Shown piece by piece: positions 10,682 to 20,632 of a stretch of DNA of 64,000 bases. Both the position numbers and the translations under genes were made by a program. The stretch covers positions 78,504,064 through 78,568,063 of the forward strand of contig OW121846.1 in NCBI GenBank assembly GCA_933228895.1, read 5' to 3'. Each line of letters opens with the position of its first letter. Within the stretch, counting starts at the first letter, position 1. Below the pieces are notes generated by a model. It saw only the letters and a program-made list of their open reading frames with translations, was not told the origin of the DNA and did no database searches. The stretch is from Platycnemis pennipes. Its lineage: Eukaryota > Arthropoda > Insecta > Odonata > Platycnemididae.

Positions 10682-10715
10682 TTTGTTACCCTACGGCGCG
10701 CCATAGGGTAACAAA
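10682..10715. other. 34-bp near-perfect palindrome
   Basis: TTTGTTACCCTA on the left and TAGGGTAACAAA on the right flank a GGCGCGCC centre. All 17 pairs match except one next to the centre. It sits at the end of the LINE relic and could be a fold-back insertion end or a cruciform-prone site. Confidence 0.7.
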
Positions 10716-10733
10716 GATCACGCCGCGGCGTCA

Positions 10734-10876
10734 CTCAAGGGGGGTTTATAGCTCGGCAGCAGCCGCTAGCCGTTTAGTCAGCGACGCTCAAAATAGTGAC
10801 GTCATCATTTCCAAAGGCGTGTTCTTATTGTCTGATTTCTGCCGCTGGAGCTCTGCCGCGGAGCTATAAAGCCCCT
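10734..10876. mobile_element. small inverted-end element (MITE-like)
   Basis: GGGGTTTATAGCTC at the left (about 10741) and GAGCTATAAAGCCCC at the right (about 10860) are inverted with one indel, enclosing about 110 bp. The right end abuts the CR1 3' terminus. No target duplication is visible. It may be a tiny non-autonomous element, or the match may be fortuitous. Confidence 0.35.
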
Positions 10877-11262
10877 CATCTACATCAACATCTACGATAT
10901 ACCCTGCAAGCCGCCTCGAGGGTGTGTGGCAGGGGGAGTATCCACACCAGGATCAATGACACAGTAAACAAAAATGAACACTACAAAACAAACACTCTTT
11001 CTTTAAGAGTAATAGGGAGGAAAAAAGAAGAAAACTACCAAATCCCAATCATGCATGACACACCCACGAATACCATGCATGCCTTGAAACCCGACACCAA
11101 TTTCATACATACTCATGCATGCAAAAAAAAAGCACTGCATGCGAGTCACACGTTGATTTGAACATGCAGGTAATAAAAAGAAAAAAATACTATCGACCTA
11201 CTCTGAATATTACCTCTATAATTATTACCGATTTACGCGATGTCTAACGTTCTGATCTCGAA

Positions 11263-11475
11263 CCCTGGTGAAAATTGCCACAGACGGCCACAGGATATTT
11301 ATGTGGCCATGGCCACAGAGAGCCACACAAGTTTGAGGCCACGGCCAAACATGGCCACACAAGTTTGAGGCCATGGCCACACAACATTGTGTGGCCGTGT
11401 GTGGTTATTTGGTCATAATATGTGGCCATTAGCCTATGGCCGTGTGTGGCCACCTGAGGCCCTATGTGGCCAGTG
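11263..11475. repeat. left GGCCAC-rich terminal repeat
   Basis: Irregular short repeats of GGCCAC and its complement GTGGCC with spacers such as ACAAGTTTGAGGCC (seen twice). The outer 45 bp are inverted relative to 13898-13942. Confidence 0.75.
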
Positions 11476-11520
11476 GTAGTACCCTACCGTACTCATATAC
11501 CCATAGTTGGGACCAATATA

Positions 11521-11590
11521 CATTATTATTACAGTACTCTATTATTACAGTAATGTATTATTACAGTACTGTATTATAAATACAGTATTA
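11521..11590. repeat. ATTATTACAGTA-type simple tandem repeat
   Basis: TATTATTACAGTA recurs about every 17 bp in an AT-rich run, with substitutions. It lies just inside the left terminal repeat of the GGCCAC element. Confidence 0.6.
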
Positions 11591-12299
11591 CCATAGACAC
11601 ATAGTCCTAAGTGGGTAAAAGGAAACATTTATTGGCCGATAGGGACCTGTAGCTGTGGACGTCCACAACAACATGCGTAGACTACTTAAACTAAATCCAA
11701 TAATTAGTTAAATACAATAATGAAATTTTAGGATATGGAACACACCACTGTAATCTTTTGAATATGTAACAAACACCACCTCTGATCCCAATATTTAATG
11801 AGCAGATACTTTTGTGCAACATTATTACACCCTCTACATCCACCTACTTCAACTTTTGCATGGAATACCCAAACACATGAACCAAATTTGACTTTCAAAA
11901 ATCAGGTACAGCATTAGTAAACAAAGCTACAATCCCCTAACCTCAAAAGATTTCATATTGAAATTTCTTATCAAAGAAACTCCAACAACTAACGGGCATA
12001 TGCAGGCAAATGGAATAAAAATGCAGCATGAATGCAAAAAAAAACAATAAAGAATTCTCAGTAATCAAACCAACCTTAAGGCTGCACTTACTGTAGTTTT
12101 GGTTTTACTAACTAAAGCTAATATGGCTGAAGATCAGGTTGGATTTAAAAGAATAATGATATTTTAGTACGACATCAGATAGTAAGGAACAGACGACGGA
12201 ATGGACTTCCACAAAGTGACGGCTACAACCAATAATCGTCATAATATAACTTCAAGGAACAACTCGAAAGCACCATCTACGATTTTAAACAAAAACAGC

Positions 12300-13110
12300 T
12301 GTATATTTAAATATTTATTGGCACTACTTCAAATTTCAATGACTGCATTCACTTGCAGTGTATGCAGTCATGCTATTTGCATAGCACACAATTGAAATAC
12401 AATTTCACATTTCACTCAATACCCAACGCGACATAAGCCAAAGTCACACCACATGGCATGGGAATCAACAGTTTTAATCTAGCTTGCTTCTTGCACAACA
12501 CTGCATTTTAAAAGGTTTATCTGGGTATTCAGTAACCAAGTCTTTTAAAAGAACAATGGTCGACTCAGAGTAAAAGTATATTTTTTGAAGAAGGAGTTCT
12601 TAGAAAACTCAATGAAAGTCATAACTGCACTGAGGAAGACACAAACACAAAACATTTTCGCATTAATCGCAAAGTTGAATTGTGATCTTTTCCTAATTCC
12701 TGCATTCGTCCCAGTATGTTATTGACATAACGTGCCTGTAAAAAAAATAAATGCTGTCACTTCTTATGTTAAGAATTGTGAAAATAAAGACTATATGAAG
12801 GGCAGATCTAAACAAAAACATTGAAAATTCGTGAATTTTCTTCAGCAGTCTCACTTCGTAAAGACAAAAATTTACTCACCGTATCTTATTCACCAATTCC
12901 AATTTTAAAGTAAGCTTCTATGTGACGCACTTCATAAAAACGCTATGCTTCGAGATCAATTTCATTCCAGTTGCTTGCCTGCGAGCTGACTTTACATGAT
13001 CAAATTATTCACAACCATTCATGCATGAACGTAGAAACAACAATTCGCCAGCGCCATTTTGAATGTAGAAGCCGATTAGCATTGCGATTATATCGATATA
13101 GTCGATACCT
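12300..13110 (-). other. candidate spliced transcription unit carried inside the GGCCAC element
   Basis: Read on the minus strand there is a TATCGATA box (13098-13091, the DRE-type promoter motif of insects), then AAAATGGCG with a good start context at about 13060-13052, a donor CG|GTGAGT at 12880/12879, a 144-bp intron, an acceptor TTTTTTTACAG at 12736, and an exon whose best frame reads ARYVNNILGRMQELGKDHNS and onward for 38 codons to a stop near 12620. An AATAAA signal (CCAATAAATATT) follows at about 12318. The ATG in the first exon gives only a 12-codon peptide and no frame joins both exons, so the coding potential is doubtful. I do not recognise the peptide. It may be a captured host gene fragment or coincidence. 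Confidence 0.35.
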
Positions 13111-13734
13111 TACAAAGCCGCGAACTTTTGAATGAATATTCGGTTAAAGTTGTTCGTGTGCACCAAAGTTGTGATTTATCGTTGATGATGGTGCTCTTAT
13201 TAAAAAAAATAAGTTTTCTAAACTGTAGTGTGTTTGAACGTATGCACTTTGAATTGTATCATTTAAAATTAATTTGCACTTGTTTAAAGACATCAAATTT
13301 TTTTCCTAGAACTTTATTTCTTGTATTAATATTTTAAAAAAGCAATGGTTTTAAGTTTAACCAGAATTGAATTTCCTGTCCGTAGGTACTGAATTCATTA
13401 AATGATTATCAAGGAAGCGAGAATTAAGTGTTTCAGCTCTTCGGCAAGTCCTTTACTATAACTAAACTTCTTAGAGTTTTTGTTCATCTAATACATCATA
13501 CCGGAGTTGAGCAAAGCAAATGTGCTTAGTGAGATGATATACAGCTTGTGTGTGGCCATGCGCGGCATGCACAGCACTGTAATCCAGTAGCCCTCCCATC
13601 ACAACCTTCCAATGTTGGCCCAACGGCTAAGAAATAACCGTGCAGGACAAACGTAGGAAAAATATCTTTCAAAAATGAGGAATATCCAATGGTATGTACA
13701 TACTATAAGAAATGTGTATCAGTTAGAGACAGTG

Positions 13735-13942
13735 GCCATGATCTCAGGTGGCAAAAAGTTCTGTGGCCTTGGCCACAGGTGCCTCCTATGGCCACGGGTT
13801 ATTCATGTCCATGGCCACAGAGATGGCCACAGATGGCCGCAGACGGCCACAGGATGGCCGCAGATGGCCGCAGGATGGCCGCAGATGGCCGCAGACGGCT
13901 ACATAAATTTCCTGTGGCCGTCTGTGGCCATTTTTACCAGGG
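13735..13942. repeat. right GGCCAC/GGCCGC-rich terminal repeat
   Basis: Units such as ACAGATGGCCGCAGACGGCC and GGATGGCCGCAGATGGCCGC are tandemly arranged. The terminal 45 bp mirror the left end. Confidence 0.75.
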
Positions 13943-14566
13943 AATCGTACGCGGAAAAAATGACATTTTAAACCTGTCCGTCCTGCAATCTATCTCCTTA
14001 ATTTTATTACAATTATCGAGCCTACCATAATAAGTCGGAGCCAGCAATATATGATTAACGTCATTAATGAAATGTCCCTCCTTAAATTTTCCTAGAAGAT
14101 TAAGTCTATAATTCAGCCTGCGTTGTGACAGTGATTCCCATCCCAATTCGGCTAACATACCAGACACACTGCTGTCTCTATCGTAACACCCTTTTACATA
14201 TCTCGCCGCTCTTCTTTGAACTCGATCTAATTCGTAAATTAAGCCTGCATCATAAGGGTCCCATTTACTCGCAGCATATTCTAAGTGTGGTTTAACAATT
14301 GAAAAGTAGCAACGTTCCTTCACCCTCTCCTCACTTTTCCCTAATATTCTTTTAATAAACCCCAACTTTCTATTTGCTTGACTGCATATTCCCCTGATAT
14401 GTTTCCCCCATGATAGTTCCCGAGTAAGTGTTACCCCTAAGTTCTTAACTGATTCCACGTTTACTATTTCCGTACCCTGAATCATATAGTTTCTATCGAG
14501 TTTTTCCTTTTCAAAAAAATTTACTGTCAGTGCGCGCACTTCTTTATGTTCACTTCTAGTTTCCAT
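13943..14566 (-). pseudogene. CR1-like polymerase C-terminal domain
   Basis: The frame contains VKNLGVTLTRELSWGKHIRG, then FIKRILGKSEERVKERCYFS, IVKPHLEYAASKWDPYDAGL, LDRVQRRAARYVKGCYDRDS and DCRTDRFKMSFFPRTI. This is the conserved region after the RT catalytic core in CR1/Jockey-group LINEs. It overlaps the next fragment (14527-14784) by a frame shift near 14530-14566. The last codons before 13943 are split by the GGCCAC element; the missing continuation RDQN lies at 11262-11230. It is the best preserved part of the copy. Confidence 0.85.
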
Positions 14567-14784
14567 TTATCGCACCACGCCTGAATTGCTACGAGGTCCT
14601 TTTCTAACGATGCCTTGTCTCCCGGACTACTAATTTCTCTATACACTACTGCATCATCTGCGAAAAGCCGAATTCTACTATTTACTACAACACTGCCGAG
14701 GTCATTGATATATAAAAGAAATAAAAGTGGGCCTATCACACTTCGCTGGGGATCACCTGATGTGACACTAACTATATTGGACAT
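14527..14784 (-). pseudogene. CR1-like reverse transcriptase, catalytic FADD region
   Basis: The translation carries SGDPQRSVIGPLLFLLYIND, the RT block before the catalytic box, and then RLFADDAVVYREI with the two catalytic aspartates of the F/YADD motif intact. WCDKWKLEVNIKKC follows, as in other non-LTR RTs. The more usual Q-G-S of this block reads PQRS here, a likely substitution. The upstream part of the palm domain (14790-15000) is readable only with stops and frameshifts. The reverse transcriptase is therefore inactive. Confidence 0.85.
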
Positions 14785-15010
14785 GATACCGTCTATAATA
14801 ACTCTCTGTTTGCGGCCAACTAAGAATTGATTAATCCAACATACTACGTGTTTATCTATACCGTAACTTTATAGCTTTAAGAGCTTTCTGTTATGAGGTA
14901 CTCTATTAAATGCTTTTTTAAAATCGGGGAATAACGCATCAACCTGATCATTATTTTCTCCCGTAACCAATAAGTCGTGGACAAAGAGTGCCAATTGCGT
15001 TTCGCATGAC

Positions 15011-15550
15011 TTAGATTTTCGGAAAACCGTGTTGGTTATTAAATAATAAATTTTCGCTATCCAAGTGTCCCATAATCGAACTAACTATTATATGTTCCAT
15101 TATCTTAAACGATATAGATGTTAGTGAGATAGGTCTGTAGTTGTTAGGATCTTCTCTATCGCCAGATTTGGATAGAGGTGTAATATTAGCCATTTTCCAG
15201 TCCTTGGGAACCATATGCTCAGATAACGATTTACGAAATATTATTTCTAAGTAAGGTGATTATTTCTGATTCTAGTTTTTTATAAACGCGTGCCAGAATT
15301 TGGTCAGGACCGGGGGATTTATTGGTGTTTATGTTTTTTAATTGATTTTCTATACCACGAGACTCAATAGCGATTTCGGGCATCGGATGTTTGAAATGTT
15401 TATTTAGTGGTTCAATTGGATCTAAAGTTCTGGTAGTGAAAACGCTTTGGAAATATGTGTTTAACTTATAAGCTTTTTCCAGACTATCATTTATTTTTTC
15501 TCCATTATCATCCCTAAGCGTTTCTATAGTAGATTTATTTCCTTGAACTT
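15011..15550 (-). pseudogene. CR1-like RT fingers and linker
   Basis: VPKDWKMANITPLSKSGDRE and DPNNYRPISLTSISFKIMEH are the fingers of a CR1-type RT, followed by NNQHGF where a frame shift ends the match near 15040. Upstream on the minus strand, NTNKSPGPDQILARVYK is readable at about 15285-15340. The same region is preserved in plus orientation at 9190-9510, so the two copies can be aligned directly. Confidence 0.8.
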
Positions 15551-15612
15551 ATCTTACATACGACCAAAACGCTTTTGGATATTCATTCAAATACTTCCCT
15601 AGAATTTTACTT

Positions 15613-17016
15613 TTAACCCTTTCGCTACGAACGCCGTTTATAAACGCCGCAGATTTTTCACTCCTGTGAACGAAGGCCGTTTATAAACGCCGCAGGTTTT
15701 TCTACGCAAGAGAACGAAGGGCGTCTTAAAACGTCGCTGGGGTCAGGTAGGCAGAAAAGGTCCAAGGTGTCATAAAGGACCCTTCCTCGCGGGTCTGAAG
15801 ACCCTTCCTCGGCTTCGAGGCGGGGATTATCTCGACCCTTCTTCGCAGCGCGAGCCTCACCCTCGGCAGTTGTTCGCGGTCACTTTTTTGTTTATGCATT
15901 TGAAAAACCAAAATCATATTTGTTTCTAAGTCGCATTATTGAGTTCCAGAAGTTAATTCCTTATGTTTTTTTGAATCTCTAGAAATTTTAAACGGAACTC
16001 TAACGTTATTATTAACAGAGTTCACCTGTCAATGAGATTCAAATCGATTTTGGAGAATTTTTCACTGCAACGAGGAACAAAGACGTATGTTTTTTTATGA
16101 TTTGACGATAAGGTAGTACCGATATTTTTCTCTCCGTTTAACTTGTTTATGAACATATATTGGAAAACAACTGTAATGGTTATACCACACAACATACCGC
16201 GAAATCTATTATGTCTACATTATAGGTTGAAAATCCCGCTGAAGGGTATGGTTTATACTAATTTGTTAGCAGTCAATAAACTTTACTTTCTTGTAACTGA
16301 ATCTTTTTGGTGTTCAGCATTCAAATTTATTCTGTGTAATGTGGCTAAGAGTGATAATTATGTTGTAATCATTTATGTTAAAACTAGAAGAAAACCGCAT
16401 GCGTGCGTGATGGAATATTGGGAGATACAATAAATAATTGCTAGGCAGAAAAATCTATCTCGCGCTACCATTGCGAATATATTTACATAAAAATATTTCC
16501 TGATAAAGGTATAGCACCAAAAAGTGCATGTGCTTTTATATAAAACACGGGTATGGTTGGATTATGCGCGGACGTCTTCTATTGCGAAACAACAGAAATA
16601 ATTATTATTGTAACCATTGATATTATGTCTATTGTCTAAATATCTTAATATTAACATTAGAATTTCGTTTAAAATCTCTAAATGGTATTTATAACAACAG
16701 GAATTTATTTGTGTATTAACCCCCAGTTAAAGTCTTACTATTATTTATTTAACAAAAATCACTGAATTAAAAATAGTTGACCGCGGACAGAAGCCGAGGT
16801 GGGTTCTCATTTAGAGAAGGGCGAAGATAATCTCTGGTCTGTGGCCGAGGAAAGGGTCGGGAACCCCGCTGGGTCCGGTCCCAAAGCGGGGGAAAGACAT
16901 ACCTGTTCGAAGCCTTGCTTCAAGAGAGCTCCGTACAGGGACTGGAAAAATATTCTAGAGGAACCCGTGAGAAGGCAAGCATTTTCCTGCGTAGGACTCC
17001 GGCGCGAAAGGGTTAA
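15613..17016. mobile_element. piggyBac-type non-autonomous element
   Basis: TTAACCCTTTCGC begins at 15613 and its inverse GCGAAAGGGTTAA ends at 17016. TTAA duplications and CCC-starting inverted ends are the signature of piggyBac elements. Removing the element and one TTAA restores the CR1 frame RRALADFKSKIL across the junction. The interior has three tandem 43-44-bp units at the left, a GC-rich stretch near 15770-15880 and an AT-rich middle. A 96-codon frame at 16143-16433 has no transposase motif that I can see. Confidence 0.85.
15626..15735. repeat. 43-44-bp subterminal tandem repeat
   Basis: AACGAAGGCCGTTTATAAACG-type units start at 15626, 15669 and 15713. The third is diverged. They lie directly inside the left inverted end of the piggyBac-type element and may be transposase-binding repeats. 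Confidence 0.75.
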
Positions 17017-17025
17017 AGTCAGCTA

Positions 17026-18065
17026 AGGCTCTTCGACATTCTTTTTTCGCTAAGCGTTTGGAAGTTTTATAATTTATAATGATTTTGTTAAGCTGATGAG
17101 GGGGTGTTTCTTTTCGCGCTTTTTTCAATCTAGCATGGCATATTCTCTGTTGTTTTAAAGATTTCCGTACCGCCACCGTGGCTCTGCATTCATCTTTTTT
17201 ATTTTACTCGGTATATTCATGTTAACTGCTGAGTGAATAACTTCTAGGAATATATGCCACAACTTCTTGGTATCTTTCCTTAAACTTGCTTCTTGAAATT
17301 CGCTGAACGAATTATGCAACTCTGTTTTCATTCCATCGTAGTCCGCCCTATCGAACAAGTATATTTTTCTCTTGGATTTGTTATTTTTGCTAGTTCTATA
17401 AGAAAATGTTGATTTTATAATTTTATGATCACTTATTCCCTCATCGGCTCTTATATTTACAAGCTGTTGGGGTATATTTTTTGCGAGGAGATCGAGATTA
17501 TTTTTTTCTCTGGTTGGGGCTGTTACTAATTGATGAAGTGCATAAGATGAAAAGGTGTGCAGAAGTGTGTCACAGAGCTCTTTGTCCTTCCCCCCGGTGG
17601 TGAAACTACACGTGTCCCAGTCTATGGATGGAAGATTGAAATCCCCCCCGAAGATGATGTGACGGTCATTTTTGTGTTGAATTAATTTCTTTATTTGATT
17701 TTCCAGTTCTAAAATTGAATTTATGCCTGAATCCGGTGGTCTATAATATGCAAATAGGTAAACATTTTTTGCTCGAGGACCTTATATGGAACACCAAACG
17801 CTTTCTATTTGACTATCAAGTATTGTCTCCCTTCTACAAGTAAGACAATCCTTCACGGCGATAAAAATTCCTCCTCCTGGTTTTCTGTCTCTATCTTTCC
17901 TGTAAATTTTGAATGATTTCGGGAATATTTCACTATCTGCAATATCTTTATATAGCCAGCTCTCAGTTCCTATAATTACATCTGCGTCGGTGGATTCTAT
18001 GAGGTGATGAAAATCTGCAACTTTGTTTTTCAAACTACGACAATTTACTACGACCAGAGTTATAA
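17026..18065 (-). pseudogene. CR1-like endonuclease and linker
   Basis: On the minus strand the frame reads TDADVIIGTESWLYKDIADS, GGGIFIAVKDCL, YYRPPDSGINS, IIFGGDFNLPSIDWDTC and, further on, EGISDHKII. These are the ordered motifs of the apurinic/apyrimidinic-type endonuclease of non-LTR retrotransposons: the glutamate after GT, the GD-N block and the SDH end. The linker continues as FDRADYDGMKTELHNSFSEF and KKECRRALADF up to the piggyBac-type insertion. At least two frame changes (near 17780 and 17400) break the domain, so it is a relic, although the catalytic residues are still readable. Confidence 0.8.
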
Positions 18066-18265
18066 CGCCATTTTTTAGAATTACATTCGACTTGTTAAAG
18101 CTGTTTTTTCGAGCTTATCACTAAATGATTCAATTAAATTTTCCATGACTGGCTCATCAAAAAACTCGCATAGCTTATGGCGTTTTTCAATTCTTTTACT
18201 TCCATAACATTTTCGCGATTTTTTATTTAACACCCCACTATCTGACCTACTCTCTGCCCTACTGT

Positions 18266-18608
18266 TTATCCCAAATAAGGCCTACAATGCTCAAATATCC
18301 TATCCGCTACACGCCTAGACGCCTCGGCCGTGTAATTAACCCCAGAGCGATTTAGGGGGTGCCTCAACGAACGTAGCGTTGGTCGAAGGTCAACAAAGTT
18401 GGCTCCGATGTCCCTACAGATATGACGGAGTATCTCGTTTACGCCTTCCACTCGACCCCAAACAAGAGGTCCCCGATCAATCCTTAGGACAAGACTGCAT
18501 ATCGCGAGCTCCATTTCGACACCCTCGGCGACACTTACCCGCTTCACTTCGGAGTTCAGTTCTATAAAGGAACGTAGAATCTCCTCAGATCCACGGACCG
18601 TGGCGTCG
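18266..18608 (-). pseudogene. CR1-like ORF1 C-terminus, SGNH-esterase-like
   Basis: The open frame extends upstream of the apparent start to about 18605 (HDATVRGSEEILRSFIELNS). It ends with FVDLRPTLRSLRHPLNRSGV and NYTAEASRRVADRIF before a stop. The D-x-x-H-P-LN-G arrangement resembles the last block of SGNH hydrolases, the esterase domain known from ORF1 of CR1-group LINEs. The N-terminal catalytic serine block is missing because the copy is 5' truncated at the family C border. In CR1-group elements this domain is thought to help the ribonucleoprotein interact with membranes or nucleic acid. Confidence 0.6.
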
Positions 18609-20311
18609 TGAAATCAATGAATTTTCTACAGTGTTCTCAATTGAGTACTATTAATAAGGAAGATATTCCGATTTAAAATCTGCGTGATGCGAATCTAAAT
18701 AATTGAATAGAAATAAGGACATAGTATCATAACAAGGATAAAAATTAGGCTTCTAATAACTTCCAACCTCATTACCCTTTTATTTGTTTTTTGAACGTTT
18801 AAATGAGAAAATTCAAATCAGGAATCTAATTGTTCATGTAGTCCAAGAGAAATAATTTTCCTTCTTCAGCAATAATAAAAATTGTACTGATTTTCTCCGT
18901 TTTCTTCACCGTCCTTACCAATGAAGTAACGGAAAAATTTTTCGACGTAATATCTGGAGGACGATTCAGAAACTAGGAACGGAAAAATTGTTTCATTCAG
19001 CAAACACCCCAAAGTTTCAAAGCAATGGAAAGGACCTATAAAACACAGACGACCCCCACAATTATCTTCATTTGCCCCGGAATGTTGGTCTGTCATTTAA
19101 TAACGCAATGAATTCATACAGCATGGACTTGGTATAAAAGTTAAACGCCACGGTTTTAGTTATGGATATGACCCTCATATATCCCGCCCCCCCTCCGTGT
19201 GGGAAATATTCAATCTTAGAAAAGTATTGATGAAGTTTAATAAGTTACTCGAAAGTCATAATTCTTAAATTACTTAACAAAAAGGTATTTTAATTTACAC
19301 TTCAATAGAAACAGGACTATTGGGCTGGAGAGAGGTAAGCAAGAATTTTCCCTTTTTAAAGGCGTTCATCGACGTAAACATCCACGATCTAAGCTTGATT
19401 CGCACCCTTTATCCATAAATTTCCCGTCAGAGTGTCACCAACCTAGCTGGTAGGACCGGCCTGATCTCGATATGTTTAATTACAGGTTGTCTGTGGCTAG
19501 AGGGAACTTTTGGTGTGAAGAATATATTGAAGTCTACATTGAAGTTGCATGACGTCCACTCTCCAACCCTCCTTCGACGCACTGAACCTTACGATGGACA
19601 TAAAAAAAACTATTACTTTTCCAAAATGGGTTTCATGGTGGTAAACTATCATACGAATTTCCCATACTACCAATCTACTTCCTCACAAATCCTGATTTTT
19701 TCTATAGTTGGCAATACTCTCAAATGAGCTTATGAACATTGAACATAGTTGACTAATTAAATTAGGAAGGAAATTCCGCTACAACGGATGGAGAGAAACC
19801 CTCCATCTTCAATAGCCGAGAAAGATTTGCAGATGGTCAACCAATAGTTACCCAATCAACCAAGGGCTTATAATATTATTTGATCAGTAAAAATTCTACA
19901 GCCGGGATGCGATCCGATACGAAAAAATCATATCGTATGCACATGTTTCTCCTAAAGAGATTTTCACAATTCTTTTATATCAAACGAAAACTACGTTAAA
20001 TGTTAGAATAAGTAACGCTCAGTCTTAATTTGCTTTTCTTGTACTGATTGCCTTGATATTGATATTTTTTTCTTTTTAAGCCTCATTCATTGATTCATCC
20101 GGTAGCCCGTACTTCACACTGTGGAGTTCTTTCTCTACTGCACGTTTTACTCAAGGCCACATAGGAACAAGATACTTTTCAAGTCAAACGATCACTTGAA
20201 TATGGCGCAAATGTTCAAAAAGTCCTTCAGGCTCAAGGGAAACGTCCCTATTCACCAAAAAAACCCGTTTCTCCCTATTAATGGGAGCATACCACCGTTA
20301 TGTTCGACCAT
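18609..20311. repeat. interspersed family C, copy 1, first part
   Basis: Matches 49098-50981 closely (TTTTCTACAGTGTTCTCAAT start, GATATTCCGATTTAAAATC) and 32481-33790 more distantly. It contains several short frames that are shared between copies but no recognised protein. It continues after a CR1 tail at 20633. Confidence 0.65.
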
Positions 20312-20632
20312 ATTCGAGATCAGAACGTTAAACATCGCGTAAATCGGTACTAATTATAGAGGTAATATTCAGAGTAGGTCGATAGTACATTTTTTTATTA
20401 CCTGCATGTTCAAATCAACGTGTGACTTGCATGCAATTCTTTTTTTTTTGCATGCATGAGTATCTATGTAGTTTTTCTTCTTTTTTTCTCCAATTACTTT
20501 TAAAGGTGTAGTGTTTGTTTTGTGGAGTTCAATTTTGTTTCTTGTGTCATTGTTCCTGGTGTGGATGCACCACCGGCCACACACCCTCGAGGTGGCTTGC
20601 AGGGTATGTCGTAGATATAGATATATAGATAA
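20312..20632 (+). mobile_element. CR1-like 3' tail inserted in family C
   Basis: Starts with ATTCGAGATCAGAACGTTAA, the 3' end of the CR1 coding region (TIRDQNVKHR), so it preserves the site that the GGCCAC element interrupts elsewhere. It ends with CCACACACCCTCGAGGTGGC and the TAGATATAGATATATAG tail. The left part is the exact counterpart of 11150-11262 in reverse complement. Confidence 0.8.

Larger units (their letters stand above)
11263..13942. mobile_element. 2.68-kb DNA element with GGCCAC-rich inverted ends
   Basis: The ends are CCCTGGTGAAAATTGCCAC on the left and, in reverse complement, CCCTGGTAAAAATGGCCAC on the right. Both continue into ACAGACGGCCACAGGA and ATTTATGT, then into arrays of GGCCAC/GGCCGC. 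Outside the element the CR1 reading frame is restored when it is removed (ATT|CGA, giving RTIRDQN), with an apparent AA/TT duplication at the junction. The uninterrupted CR1 sequence is visible at 20312-20330. No transposase is recognised in the interior. Superfamily not assigned. Confidence 0.75.
10876..18608 (-). mobile_element. CR1-like LINE, most complete copy, carrying two nested insertions
   Basis: Read on the minus strand the order is: ORF1 C-terminus with an SGNH-esterase-like end (18608-18266), endonuclease (18065-17400), linker (17400-15550), RT (15550-14530), C-terminal domain (14566-13943 and 11262-11230) and 3' UTR ending at about 10876 with the CCTGCAAGCCGCC stem and CATCTACATC repeats. 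Insertions at 15613-17016 and 11263-13942 must be removed to see this. Stops and frameshifts are scattered through it, so it is inactive. The 5' end is truncated inside ORF1 at the family C border. An esterase-type ORF1 plus an RT with an NYRPISLTS block points to the CR1 group. Confidence 0.8.

Noticed and set aside
11263..13942. CRISPR-like array in the GGCCAC repeats
   Set aside because: Repeat units are 6-20 bp, irregular and without unique spacers of constant length. The DNA is clearly animal, and the arrays are the inverted ends of an element.
18866..19096. Frame at 18866-19096 and its counterpart at 49315-49518 as a gene
   Set aside because: The two lie on opposite strands of homologous family C sequence and neither is open in the diverged third copy at 32.5 kb.
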